A DNA stretch of 64,000 nucleotides from Atopsyche davidsoni (Eukaryota; Arthropoda; Insecta; Trichoptera; Hydrobiosidae), in NCBI GenBank assembly GCA_022113835.1, contig JAILWY010000008.1, forward strand, positions 8,684,501 to 8,748,500, given 5' to 3'. This document shows, piece by piece, positions 36,665 through 46,532 of the stretch (position 1 is its first letter; each line of letters opens with the position of its first letter). The position numbers were made by a program, and so were the translations under genes. The notes beneath the pieces were generated by a model. That model made no database searches and was not told where the DNA came from. It saw only the letters and a program-made list of their open reading frames with translations.

Positions 36665-36821
36665 AAATGTATTTAAATGATAAATAATGACAAGTAACTA
36701 AATTATGATTACTAATCCGTGACTACATCCCATTCTGTTCATTTTGAGCGTGTGTTAAGTATCAGAAATGGAGTAGTAGATGTGCTCTGGAATTATAAAA
36801 CTGCGGTGAATACTAATTCAG

Positions 36822-36864
36822 CATAAGAGGAGAGGCATCCGATGAAGGAGAAGACTCAAGCGAT
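36822..36864 (+). mobile_element. Short LINE 3' end
   Basis: AAGAGGAGAGGCATCCGATG followed by AAGGAGAAG matches the terminus of the LINE at 20.4 kb. Confidence 0.45.
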
Positions 36865-38222
36865 CGTACAGTCGACACTATGCAAAAACATATCCTAGCT
36901 CAATCCCGGTTATATATAATAAAATAAAATTTCATGGGTATTCCCAGCTGGCAGTTATGTGATTCATAATGTGGAGTGTTTTGAGAAGCTGTACGATAAC
37001 TGTTATTATTATGAGTATTAGTGCCGTGATTCATTTCAAATCTCCCCTCACGACATGCAGTATGGCGTGGCTTAGTCCGAGCAGAGCTCTTGGTGTGGAT
37101 TCATTTCCATATATTAGAATATACAAGGCCTAGGATCATCCCCGCATTGCGTTCGCAGATGGCCGCGGCGGAAGGCATTACCGGCACAGCCACCGGAAAT
37201 GCAAGCTGAAGGGTTGCAAACTCTGAGAGAGGATTTATTTATTAATATTAGTTTATATATTAGTCATATCGATAAAAAAAAAAGGTAACAAGCTCACAAC
37301 ATGTTTTTAAAAAATCATTCATTTATTATTTTTGGCATTTATTGATTATCATAAAAAAAAATTTAAAAAATTATTTTTATGTAACAAATAACACAAACGA
37401 TTATTTTGTTAATGATCATATTTTTCATCATTCATAATTTCATATAAAATATTGCAAAAAATTTAAATATTCTTTTACTCATTGTTTTGCTGTTTAGAAA
37501 TATCAAATATGTCAGAGATAAATAAAAACGCCTGTATTGTTTTACAGAAACTTGTTTGCATCAAATATCAATGGTTAACCAGCCTTCACTAACAATATGA
37601 AACTAATATTACTGTGTTTCTTTGTGCAGTAATATCAAATAAATAAAACACTACAAAGACTATAAATTTATTATTCTGTAAAATAGATTAAACTGCTATA
37701 TTATCAACTAGCTAATATCACCTCAATTCATTGCGCACATGTAAATTATTTCACAAATTCATATACCCGCGTCGAATTTGACTTCTTAAATAAAAAATAA
37801 AAACATCAATCTGTTTCGTCGTGTATAAGTATAGAAAATTTAAATCGGTGCAAAAACTAGTGTTTTATTTCACTAATGCATTTGTTCGCATAGAATAACT
37901 AAACTAATTTGGCTCCATTGTGCAGAAGTATCAAATATATAAGGAGACATCATTACGGTCCCGCGAGGCTGGAACAGCTGCGTCGTTAGCAGTGACATCT
38001 GCGAACGCTCAACTGTTAACTGTTTATAGCCGCACAAATGTAGAAACGCTGGGGTGACCACGCATTCAAAATTTTATTCAAAACAGTGTCTTAAAGTTCA
38101 AAAAAAAGTATGTTTTATAGCAAATTCTATTTGAGGATGACAAAGCCCTAAGAATTTTTTAAATAATTTGATTTTTTTGCACACCAAGCATGTTGTAAAT
38201 AAAAATAATTAGAATGGAAATA
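36865..38222. other. AT-rich intron 1 DNA, nothing recognised
   Basis: GC-rich patch at about 37060-37220; otherwise AT-rich without supported features. Confidence 0.4.
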
Positions 38223-38428
38223 CAGTAAAACCTCGATATAACGGACCCTTATGTAACATACTTCGGATATAGCGGACAAAAAATACGGTCAAATGTAAAA
38301 AAATTAAAAACGATTTAAATGCAAAAATGTAATTTTTTTTTTTTAAATCTTGATTTTCAAGAGTTGGACTTTCGGCTATAACGGACACCCTCTCCCCGCA
38401 ATTGGTCCGTTATATCAAGGTTTTACTG
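38223..38428. mobile_element. pogo/Tigger-like MITE with TA target site
   Basis: Terminal inverted repeats of about 25 bp with one mismatch: left CAGTAAAACCTCGATATAAC then GGACC; right the inverse, GGTCC then GTTATATCAAGGTTTTACTG. Flanked by TA on both sides (38221-38222 and 38429-38430). The sequence CAGTAAAACCTCGATATAACGG is typical of pogo/Tigger ends in insects. 206 bp, non-coding. Confidence 0.85.
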
Positions 38429-39841
38429 TACTTTTTATCAAATATGTTATCTGTTTTATATTACTGTTTTCTGCATACCTAAAAAATGTTGATAAAAACA
38501 AAAAAAAATAATCATATATCTCAAAAGCAATATACGTCATTACTAATTATAAATAAAGCTCCAATTAATGTGTAAGTTGTGTGCACATTATATACTTATA
38601 TATTGAATAAAAAAAATCTCGCAACACGTTCCCATAAAACGAAACATCTGGTTTTCATAATCCGTGCGTTTTCTTCACTTCATATTTCAATTGTCATGCC
38701 AGCGCTCCTTGGTCCTTGACTAATTGTGGTTCCTTGTAAGTGACGCTCCCACAAAAGCCTCCAGCGCGGGAGCCTTCGACAATAGAGCCTGCGAGGCGTG
38801 ACCGAGTTTTTCCGTATCCTGTTTTGATTTCAATCACTTTGAAGATGTTACCCTTACGTTCTTCCATTATGGGGCTTTTAGTATCCAACAATGGGCGGGA
38901 CATTATATTTGGCGCAGACTTCTCGAGTGTCGGAATCTTCAAGTTGTTCGTTAAAACAAAGCTCGGCGTGTATCTAGAGGAGATCCAGAGTGCCGTGAAA
39001 ATAATGAAACACTAGAGCACACTCTAAATTAAAATAGACGATATCTTTTGAAACTTTAAAAAAAAATATTATATTTAAAAAAATTCATGGCCGCTGCTGG
39101 ATACAATATTTCAACTAAATTAGAGAACTCGAGGCTCCGACCGATTATACAGAATGTCTGCCATGGATAGAGAGAGGCCGCCATTTTGGTTCTGTTCTTC
39201 AAACTTATATCCGCTCCGAGGTTAAACGCTCGGACGACCACTTCCGCCGGAGCCACGGTCAGCCTGTGCCAGGGGTCGACAACGGATGGTAAAGAAAGAT
39301 GTAAAGTAAAGAATGAAATAATTCTCACGAAATTTACACCTAGTAAAACATAAATAAGACAAATAATTTATAAAAAAGATAAATTTATTTATTTTATTTC
39401 ATGAATATATGTTAGCTTTTTTACACCTCAGATTTCAGCAACGTATTCAGTTTTCCATTATTACCCGAAAATAACGGAAACAATAGTGGGTAATTTACTT
39501 TGTAACCTTACACTATCAAAAAAATACAAAAAGCGTGTGAAGAATTTCAAGTTACCCGGTATTTGATTTTTTCGCAGAGTTGTCGACCCCTGGCCCATAC
39601 TAATGCGATCACCGGGAGCGACTCGGACAGGACGTGTTTCAGTTTTGGTTTGTTTGGCTGGAAGATTGTTAGCTTAATAATGAGAACATCAACTACGAGA
39701 GTGAGGATTGCATGAAGCCAAAGTTCACATTAAGTGACGTTTTCAAGACTTCAGTGTGGTGTTGAATGGATTCAACCATTCACATCCAAACCATCACCAT
39801 TCAACACCAGCTTATATTTTGTATAAGCCTGTAGGCGCGAT
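38429..39841. other. Intron 1 DNA with GC-rich patches
   Basis: Patches at 38700-38960 and 39100-39290 carry overlapping open frames on both strands with no domain. A short hairpin GTGTTGAATGG/CCATTCAACAC lies at 39761-39810. Confidence 0.4.
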
Positions 39842-39865
39842 GTTTTGGCAACTGTACTTCATCAG
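39842..39865 (-). other. Weak hammerhead-like motif
   Basis: Minus strand has a perfect CTGATGA (39865-39859) followed by AGTACAGTTGCC and AAAAC, where GAAAC would be expected. Degraded relative of the other copies. Confidence 0.3.
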
Positions 39866-39889
39866 AATCTGTTCTTCAGATTCTGGAGA

Positions 39890-42037
39890 AGCCTTTGATA
39901 ATTATCGTAATCTAGTCATCTGACTATTTAAATTTTGAAAATCATATATTATATTCATGATCTATAAACTGCGCATAAATTATGCTATTCGAGCCAACTT
40001 CAATAATCAATTCAACCGGTGACTGAATCAGAAAATTAATTAGTGAATATTCGCAATATATTCCGATACATTATTACATCCCTCACGATGTCGAAATGTC
40101 TGTTAATTTTAGTATGGCGAACTTTTTTAATCTAAATTTATTGCTGTTTTATTAGTTACGACCATTTGAGCCCAGAAAACAAAAAGTTGTAAGCCGAGAG
40201 ACGTTCACGCTCCAGCGACATTCAGCTGAAGTCTACGGTTTCAGTAAGGCAACACCGCCGGCTCTCGACTCCGGCATGTGTAGTCTCCACCATGCCCCAC
40301 TCTCCTCCCCACTTGTTGAAAATGAGACGAAGCGAATGTGGTCTACGTACGCCATACCTGAAAACCATACCCTGCCACACTACCGGCGCATACACAACGA
40401 TGTGATTTAAAAAAAACGTGCTCTCATTTAGTACAGTTAAAAGTTACGGCACCCTCAAACGCATCAAATAGATATCGGTCGTTTTCAGTTTTGATTAGTT
40501 TTATATGTAAATTGTGAAACAGGCAAGGTAATTTAATTAATTTGGCAAGGTATTTTATACGGGCAGGCTCTCTATGCAAACTGCCACAAGTCTGCAGACG
40601 TGAAGCCAGCCAACTTCCAAGTACAACAAAAAGCGAATGCGGTGATATACACGGATAACTACTCCTGCGCGCTGAAATTGAGACAAATTAAAAATACTCC
40701 CCTTGCTGACAATTTTAACATACAAAGATATTTAAATATATATATATTATTTACCCTTGGCTTGTAAAAAAAATATTTTGTGGTTAATTTAGAAGCAGAA
40801 GTAGTACTTGTCAACAGCAGCGTGTGTATTAATTAAACACGTCAAACAGCAAAGGTTTACTATGTTTACGAAACATGTTTTGAGATTTGAATATTAACAT
40901 TTGCGGTTTGTGGTTTTTTTTATTATTAAAACGTCAATATTGTGTACAAAACATCGGTTATGCGGTTTATGGTAAAAAATATCTCAAAAGCTTAATATTT
41001 TTCAAAATCTGTTTATTATTACTATTAAAATATTGTATACATATTATATTTTTGTTGTACTGTTACGTTACAAAAATTATCAGCACAAAAAAATGTTTCA
41101 AACGCAAAATCAACCCCTGACCTTTTTTTATACTTTACGTCTGACCCTTATAATAATTAAACTATATTTTCATAATAATTGTTATATTTTCTAATTATTT
41201 TATCTATATAGTGTCATATTTCTTCGGTTCCATCAAATCCGTTCATTCGTTGCGCTTGGCTAGAGTCTAACCGTTAAGGCTTTTTTTTGGTATTTGTCGT
41301 ATCTCTCGAATAAAGATGGCCGACATCCTGTCACCTGACTCACGATTATACCTTTGTACTATTTGCGTTTCGTTCCGCTATTGTTCGCATCTTCAAGCTT
41401 CGAAAAGGCGTTCCCACGACGTGATTGCCACAATTTCACATCATGTTTACTATTGTGTATTAGATGTAATGACATAATACTGGAGTTCGTACTTTTTCAC
41501 AGGTCGTTATATGTTTGATTGTCTACTCGCAACCTGAAGGTTTCTTCTTCTTTGGACCACCTACAAACCATATTTTCATACTTCTCTTATGTCTTATCTC
41601 AAACTCTAATATATAAAATAATTGAGTTTCATCCTTCGACGTATTGGTTCCTGTGCTGAGCATCTTCGAGAAATCCCTTGGGTATTATAACTGTGTCTAT
41701 ATTGAACCAATCTGTCGCGGATTAAATGAGGTATTTAATAGTTATAACGGAAAGTTTTTCGATATATTATATTTCAAGATCGATTCCAGTCTCAAAATTG
41801 CTAGGTGCGTATCACATTTCACGGGCTGGGTGCGCTTACCTGAGCCTGACGGCAAATGACCGACACTGGCCGCTCGACAGGTAAGTAAGTCATCACGGAC
41901 CAGGGCGAGGTTAATAGCCAACGTACATAGCCTTGGAGACAGGTAAGCAATAAGCTGTCTATGCATGCTTCGACGCAGCAGACAATCGGACAGTGAGCTA
42001 GCCAAGACATCCTCTTTTGCGTTATCATTGATAAATA
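39890..42037. other. Intron 1 DNA, nothing recognised
   Basis: Mixed composition, GC-richer at 40190-40400 and 41800-42000. No supported gene. Confidence 0.4.
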
Positions 42038-42592
42038 CAGGGTGTCCAAAAAGAGTATCGGGTGAATGTGAATAGTGACCGTTATTGCGATATGCTGCGA
42101 AAACTTTTGGGCCCAGAGTTGCAGGAGTTTCAAGGTTTCAACTCAATAACGTGGTTCCAACAAGTGCTATACATTCAATCAAGCAATTGAAGCTGTTAAC
42201 GAATTATTACCCAATACGATCATTTCACGTAGAAGTAACGTCAACTGGTCTCCCAGAAGCCCCGACCTTAGCTCTCTTGAATATTTCGTATGGGGATACC
42301 TTAAAAGTAGGGTTTATGAGAATTATCCGACAAACCTAATTGAATTGAAACAAAACATCATGTCAGAAATGGCAACAATATCGAGGGCTATGTGTCAGCG
42401 TGTTATTAGCAATCTTTGTTCCAGATTAGAAGAGTGCCAGCAGCGCGTAACTATCACCATTAGGATAAAATCATCTTTTTAAAATAATTTTCTATTTTGT
42501 ATTCTTATAATCAACAAAAAAAAATACTTGATTACTAGTAGTTTTTGTTTTACTGAACTATCAAATACCCGATACTCTTTTTGGACACCCTG
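42038..42592 (+). mobile_element. Decayed IS630/Tc1/mariner-type element with intact ends
   Basis: Left end CAGGGTGTCCAAAAAGAGTA then TCGGGT; right end is the exact inverse over 26 bp, ending at 42592. TA precedes the left end (42036-42037); on the right TA follows two bases later, so one end lost or gained two bases. Only 555 bp, it carries the decayed C-terminal half of a transposase. Confidence 0.85.
42077..42482 (+). pseudogene. Transposase C-terminal relic
   Basis: The frame from 42077 codes for a transposase middle segment ending WFQQ; a small deletion there removes the codon of the expected second catalytic Asp and shifts the frame. It resumes as EAVNELLPNTIISRRSNV, then NWSPRSPDLSSLEYFVWGYL, and ends at the stop 42480-42482. 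The third acidic residue would be E (LEYFVW). The N-terminal DNA-binding part is missing. Related in pattern to the transposase at 51.7 kb (WPPRS.D.TPLDYFLWGY) but with different terminal repeats. Confidence 0.75.
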
Positions 42593-43182
42593 TGTAATAT
42601 AAAAAAGTCACTGAGCAGTAAAGCTTAATATTTTAATTATTCCTTCAGCTCATGTTTTGTCTTTAAAAAAATTACCGTCCGAGATAATAAAGTACGGGTA
42701 TATAAAAGATGAAATATTCAAAGTAATATTTCATTTTAGCAGAGTTTTTAAGAAAGAATTAAATTCAATGCAAAATAAAAGAAGCAAACTTTTGTTTTGT
42801 GAAAAAAATAATAAAGCTCATCCGAGGCGCCTCGTGAGCGGGGGATGAAAATATAATAAAAAAGTTTTCGAGGAAACTTTCTCAGACGGATAAATACGTG
42901 CATTCCCCACGAGACGGCACTTGCTTCTCCGTGTAGTTTAAGTAATTTATTAATTTAATAACGGCCAAAAAAGCCTTCGTTTCAGTTTACAGTTTCAACC
43001 TTAAAATTACTTCAAAGATACATAACGCTGTTTGATTCGTAATTAAAGATATTCAGGATACACTTGTTAAATTTCAAAAAATACGATAACAGTTAGAATG
43101 ATCGTATAACCTTAAATTTACTACAAATATACATAATTTTATCAAATGTATGACAGACTGCTTTAATGTGTAATACTCTATA
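42593..43182. other. AT-rich intron 1 DNA, nothing recognised
   Basis: A GC-rich patch at 42820-42950; no gene or repeat recognised. Confidence 0.4.
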
Positions 43183-43247
43183 CCAGGGATGGCAAACCCG
43201 CGACCCGCGAGATGCATCACACTTTTACAAAATATATTTATTTCATA
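43183..43247. mobile_element. hAT-type element end interrupted by a LINE
   Basis: CAGGGATGGCAAACCCGCGA starting near 43184 is a typical hAT terminal sequence. Its interior is interrupted at 43257 by the LINE that follows; the matching right end was not found beyond 44070. Confidence 0.45.
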
Positions 43248-43256
43248 ATGGCCAAA

Positions 43257-43934
43257 TTGATTGTCGCTGATTGTCGCTCGGGGGTAGTCAGTATATCCAA
43301 ACAATCAACCAACCCTCTAATTGTAAACATCCAGAAAAAGCTAAGAGAAATTCAAGCAAGTGATGTTAACATCGAGATAGGCTGGGTTAGAGCTCACGTA
43401 GGTCTTGTTGGCAACGAGAGAGCTGACGAAAAGGCTAAAGAAGCCACCAAAAAGAAAATGACTTATGTATTTTCCGACTTTCCTCTGAGTTTCGCAAAAA
43501 ATCTCCAGAGGAAAACTACAATGGACACATGGAACGAAAGGTACACAAGCTCTCCGCAAGGAAACGTAACAAAGATGTTCTTTGATTCTGTTACGGACGC
43601 CGCTGTATACAGGAATACCTGCGGAATTAGCTTTGAATCAACCCAGCTCCTAACGGGTCATGGAGCGATGAGAAGTTATCTCCGCAGGTTCCACTTGACG
43701 AGCGACGACACATGCCCTTGTGATGATTTTACTCCACAAACAGTGATCCACCTTGTGAGTTCATGCCCCATATTTGGTCTTCAGAGACACCAACTGGAGA
43801 GCCAATGCCGACAGGAAGGTCTGTGCCTGGATGACCTGAAGTCAGTGGCGAGACACCCACAGTTGATGAAGTCACTGGATGGCTTCTTGAAGCATGTTAT
43901 CGGAACCATAATAAAGATAAACCAGGGGGTGTAG
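43257..43934 (+). pseudogene. LINE polyprotein C-terminus: RNase H and cysteine motif
   Basis: An open frame of about 225 codons to the stop TAG. It starts inside an RNase H domain: VADCRSGVVSISKQS (the D-S-R-S.. block), later WVRAHVGLVGNERADEKAKE, which is the H..G..GNE.AD motif closing the RNase H active site. Then a C-x-C-x9-H-x4-C motif (CPCDDFTPQTVIHLVSSCP), as found after RNase H in R1/I-type LINEs of arthropods. Endonuclease and reverse transcriptase are missing through 5' truncation. The ATG codons upstream (43212, 43248) belong to the host DNA and not to the element. The frame has no internal stop, but it cannot make a working polyprotein. Confidence 0.85.
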
Positions 43935-44061
43935 CATCAGTCACTCCCATTTATAGATCAATTCGATCGACTAGTTTGGAAAGTTTCCCCAAATTGTGAC
44001 GAAATACCTTGTATATAACAAGCAAGGTACCAAACATATATATAAAAAAAAAAAAAAAAAT
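43257..44061 (+). mobile_element. 5'-truncated non-LTR retrotransposon with poly(A) and 9-bp target duplication
   Basis: Flanked by ATGGCCAAA on both sides (43248-43256 and 44062-44070), and ending in a 17-base A run (44044-44060). It holds only the C-terminal part of the polyprotein and a short 3' UTR. The perfect duplication and open frame suggest a fairly recent insertion. Confidence 0.85.
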
Positions 44062-44070
44062 ATGGCCAAA

Positions 44071-44676
44071 GTAGTGAAAATCATAGTGTAAAAATATGCA
44101 CTATTGTGCTTTCATATATACAAAAATTATCTGTCGAAATTATGTTTAGTATTTTCAGTATATTAAATAATACATTATTTGCATTATATTATTGCATTCT
44201 ATGGGCCTCTAAAAGCTTTCAATAAAAACAAAAAGCCAATATCATTATAACAGCACAGCCCAGTTCTCTATGAGCGAGTCGCTGTGGATGTACAAAAATG
44301 CAGTTGCGTTGTTCTTCGGAGAGCTTTCGCGAGCTTTTCTCGCGGATTTGCACAAAGCGCCTCTGTGACGTCATTAGGCCGTATTTGAATGCAGCCAACT
44401 GCGGTGCCGAGAATACCGCGGCAGCCTTGCGCTTAGAGATAAAAATATCGAGCTTTGAGCTTTTGCACGTCCCGTCTGGTATTAAAAGCTCCCGGAATAA
44501 TCGCATTCTCGCGAATCTCTGAAGTGGATGTTCACTCGCGCTCAGAATAAAAACACGATTTTTCGTTGACAATGCAGAGAACATACGATTTGTACATTCA
44601 CACAGCAGCAAGTATTTATAATTTAAAATTTGTTGTTTCAATATTTTCTTATATTTTTTTAAGCTCTTTGTTGAAC
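44071..44676. other. Intron 1 DNA with a GC-rich patch and CRE palindrome
   Basis: 44250-44540 is GC-rich with frames open on both strands, including a 200-codon minus-strand frame (44821-44219) with no recognisable domain. TGACGTCA is at 44366-44373. Confidence 0.4.
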
Positions 44677-44707
44677 GTTTCAGCTTCAATACTGAAGTCA
44701 TCTTCAG
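44677..44707 (-). other. Hammerhead-like core motif (Penelope-type)
   Basis: Minus strand: perfect CTGAAGA (44707-44701), a stem CTTCA/TGAAG with a four-base loop, then CTGAAAC and GTTCAAC. Both conserved boxes are present with a plausible stem II; the stem III partner and cleavage triplet were not identified. Confidence 0.5.
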
Positions 44708-45195
44708 TTTCATTAAAAATGGGCGCAGAAATCTGCCAAAACAATCCGAGTGTCCATAATCCTCACTGTGAAAACATAGAAAATATATTTCTATAATTCT
44801 CGGTCTGAAATCAACCCCCATTTGCAGGGTCGCTCAGACCGGCAGAGCGAAGGCAAAATAATGCGGGGTGAAAATAATAAAGGTCACAGGGGCGAGAGAA
44901 TGTCAGCATGTCATTGCCGGGGGGTTGTATTTCCATGTCGTAATGATGTTTAGATATAAAAGGCTTACACATTAGGCTGTGCTAAATTTAGCCACCCAAA
45001 ATAATTGACGAGGGTGTCAGCAAATTGCTTTCACTCAAAAGATTACATATTTTATTTATGCTTTTTTTACTATAAAATTGACGAAATTGGAATGCCTACA
45101 CATCTATAAAAACATTTAAAGAGTTTTTTTATTAAAAAATATTTTAAAATGTATGCACTCAGTGTTTAAGATGCTAGTGAAAAATTAAAACTCAC

Positions 45196-45298
45196 CCTGA
45201 AACGCGGCTTCGAACTCGGTCGGGTCCATGCCATCCGCCGTGGACACGACCCCCACGAGCAGCGCCAAGATGGCGAACTTCAACAGCTTGAGCGCCAT
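45196..45298 (-). CDS. Exon 1: start codon and signal peptide
   Basis: The ATG at 45298-45296 opens a 34-codon exon ending at 45196 with one base over (phase 1), followed by the donor GTGAGT. Residues 1-22 are a classic signal peptide: a positive N-terminus (MALKLLK), a hydrophobic core (FAILALLVGVV), then small residues STA as likely cleavage site. After it comes DGMDPTEFEAAFQ. The exon is GC-rich compared with the AT-rich DNA on both sides, which supports it being coding. It is separated from the EGF exon by 10.6 kb. No upstream in-frame coding sequence was seen; the short purine/T-rich sequence before the ATG is taken as 5' UTR. The phase and signal-peptide content fit the EGF exon exactly, so I regard this start as good, though an upstream non-coding exon cannot be excluded. 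Confidence 0.75.
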
Positions 45299-45380
45299 TT
45301 TGAAAAAAATCCGACACGCACTGAATTTAAACCGCCCTTACATTTATCAGCATTACAAATACACACAGAAAATCACTGAG
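45299..45380 (-). promoter_or_regulatory. Possible core promoter/5' UTR of the EGF gene
   Basis: Two copies of the arthropod initiator pentamer TCAGT occur on the minus strand upstream of the ATG: 45324-45320 (about 24 bp before the ATG) and 45379-45375 (about 79 bp before it). No convincing TATA box sits 25-35 bp further upstream of either. A GC-rich patch at about 45593-45750 may be promoter-proximal. These pentamers are short and could be chance; transcript 5' ends would settle it. Confidence 0.25.
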
Positions 45381-46278
45381 CATCCCTACAAAATTACACT
45401 TCACTCCCGAAACCACCGGCGACACAATCACACAAGCGTCCTAATCGAAAACTTACATTCAATCTATCAAAACTTATATTTGATTTTTTAAACTTATCCG
45501 CAAGCTGTGCGTGGAAACTAATATATTTATCTGAGCGGGTGATAGTTTTAACTTTGTAATAGTTCCCAGGTGCTCCGCCGCTATGAAACAATCGGAACTT
45601 TATTCATTTGGTGCCGTGTTGCTGGGAGAATGGCGCTTGCTGAGGAGGGAATAAAGGCCACAATCGCTCGCCCGGGGACCTGACTCTCCCGGCTGGGGCT
45701 AAGGAGCTGCTCGCATACTTGGAGGTCCACTCGCCGACACGAGGTGCTCTGGAACAAAGAAATCGTACATGTAAGCATCGACGGATTCAATCATGGGAAG
45801 AATTGTATATTTTTTTACTAGGTTATAATACTAAGAGTCATATTTGATTGCTTGAATACTGAATGCTAGAAGATTTTCAGTTTTTTTATTACTGCACTTG
45901 CTGCGCTTCTTCAAAGATGTGCTGACTGCACACTGGCAGCTAATGCCGGCTCTCGTACCCGCTAAGCATGATATAACCCGTGCTTTGCAAGCAAGAAAAC
46001 GTAGCATCTTAAAATATATTCTACAAACAATATATATATATATATAAACTTACAGTCTTTACACAAAACATATGAAAATACGACTTAAATTAAATACCAT
46101 ATAAAATTGTCTGCCCTTTAAAATATAACGTAGATGGTTAGATGTTTTTTTAATATAAAATTTTTATAAATATAATGTATAAAATTATTTCAAAAGCTTA
46201 TATATTGATTTTCCAGAATTTTTTGGTTGAAAATTATCGGAATTTTTGGAAAATCAAGAAATTAATATATCTTTATAT
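45381..46278. other. Upstream region of the EGF gene
   Basis: A GC-rich stretch at 45593-45750 lies about 300-450 bp upstream of the start codon and could be promoter-proximal or an untranslated exon. Nothing else recognised. Confidence 0.35.
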
Positions 46279-46519
46279 TATTACTAATATGATTAGGCAC
46301 ATTAGTTCATATATAGAAGATGATTTAAAGAAACTCTCAGAAAAATATCATCGTGATTTGTGTGGGATGATACGATGAATCATGATGATATTTTTCTGAG
46401 TTTCTTTAAATCATCTTCTATATATGAACTAATGTGCCTAATCATATTAGAAATAATATAATAAACCCGTAATGGGTAATAAATACGCATCTGATTGACC
46501 AATCCATAAATAGACATAC
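46279..46519. mobile_element. SINE snap-back hairpin
   Basis: Left arm ATTAGGCACATTAGTTCATA ... GTGATTTGTGTGGGAT turns around through a short spacer (about 46369-46384) into the inverse arm ending CTAATGTGCCTAATCATATT, followed by the tail AATAAACCCGTAATGGGTAA and CTGATTGACCAATCCATAAA. Near-identical flanks ATATC-TTTATAT (46267-46278) and ATATCGTTTATAT (46520-46532) are a likely imperfect target duplication. Same family as 17.9 and 24.7 kb. Confidence 0.75.
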
Positions 46520-46532
46520 ATATCGTTTATAT

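Larger units (their letters stand above)
12899..45298 (-). other. Gene span: secreted EGF-containing protein, 4 exons visible, 3' incomplete
   Basis: Four minus-strand exons joined by inference: 45298-45196, 34592-34476, 13698-13079 and 12992-12899. Every junction has GT donor and AG acceptor and the phases fit: exon 1 ends phase 1, exon 2 is phase 1-1, exon 3 is phase 1-0, exon 4 is phase 0-1. The visible product is 311 residues: signal peptide (about 1-22), one EGF module (about 36-72), an acidic Ser/Thr-rich linker (74-280), then a short segment (281-311) whose CPLG..G..C pattern resembles the end of a second EGF module. The gene must continue past exon 4, because that exon ends on a donor in phase 1; no following exon was recognised in 1-12898, so it probably lies outside. 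Architecture suggests an extracellular matrix or synaptic protein of the EGF plus laminin-G kind (pikachurin/agrin-like); that family guess is inference, and no laminin-G exon is visible. Confidence 0.75.

Noticed and set aside
43212..43256. N-terminal start of the LINE frame (MHHTFTKYIYFIMAK)
   Set aside because: These codons lie in the host DNA to the left of the target duplication; the element begins at 43257.
44219..44821. 200-codon minus-strand frame starting with ATG
   Set aside because: No domain, low-complexity start, and it runs across a Penelope-type hairpin motif and a GC-rich patch with frames open on both strands. Treated as chance.
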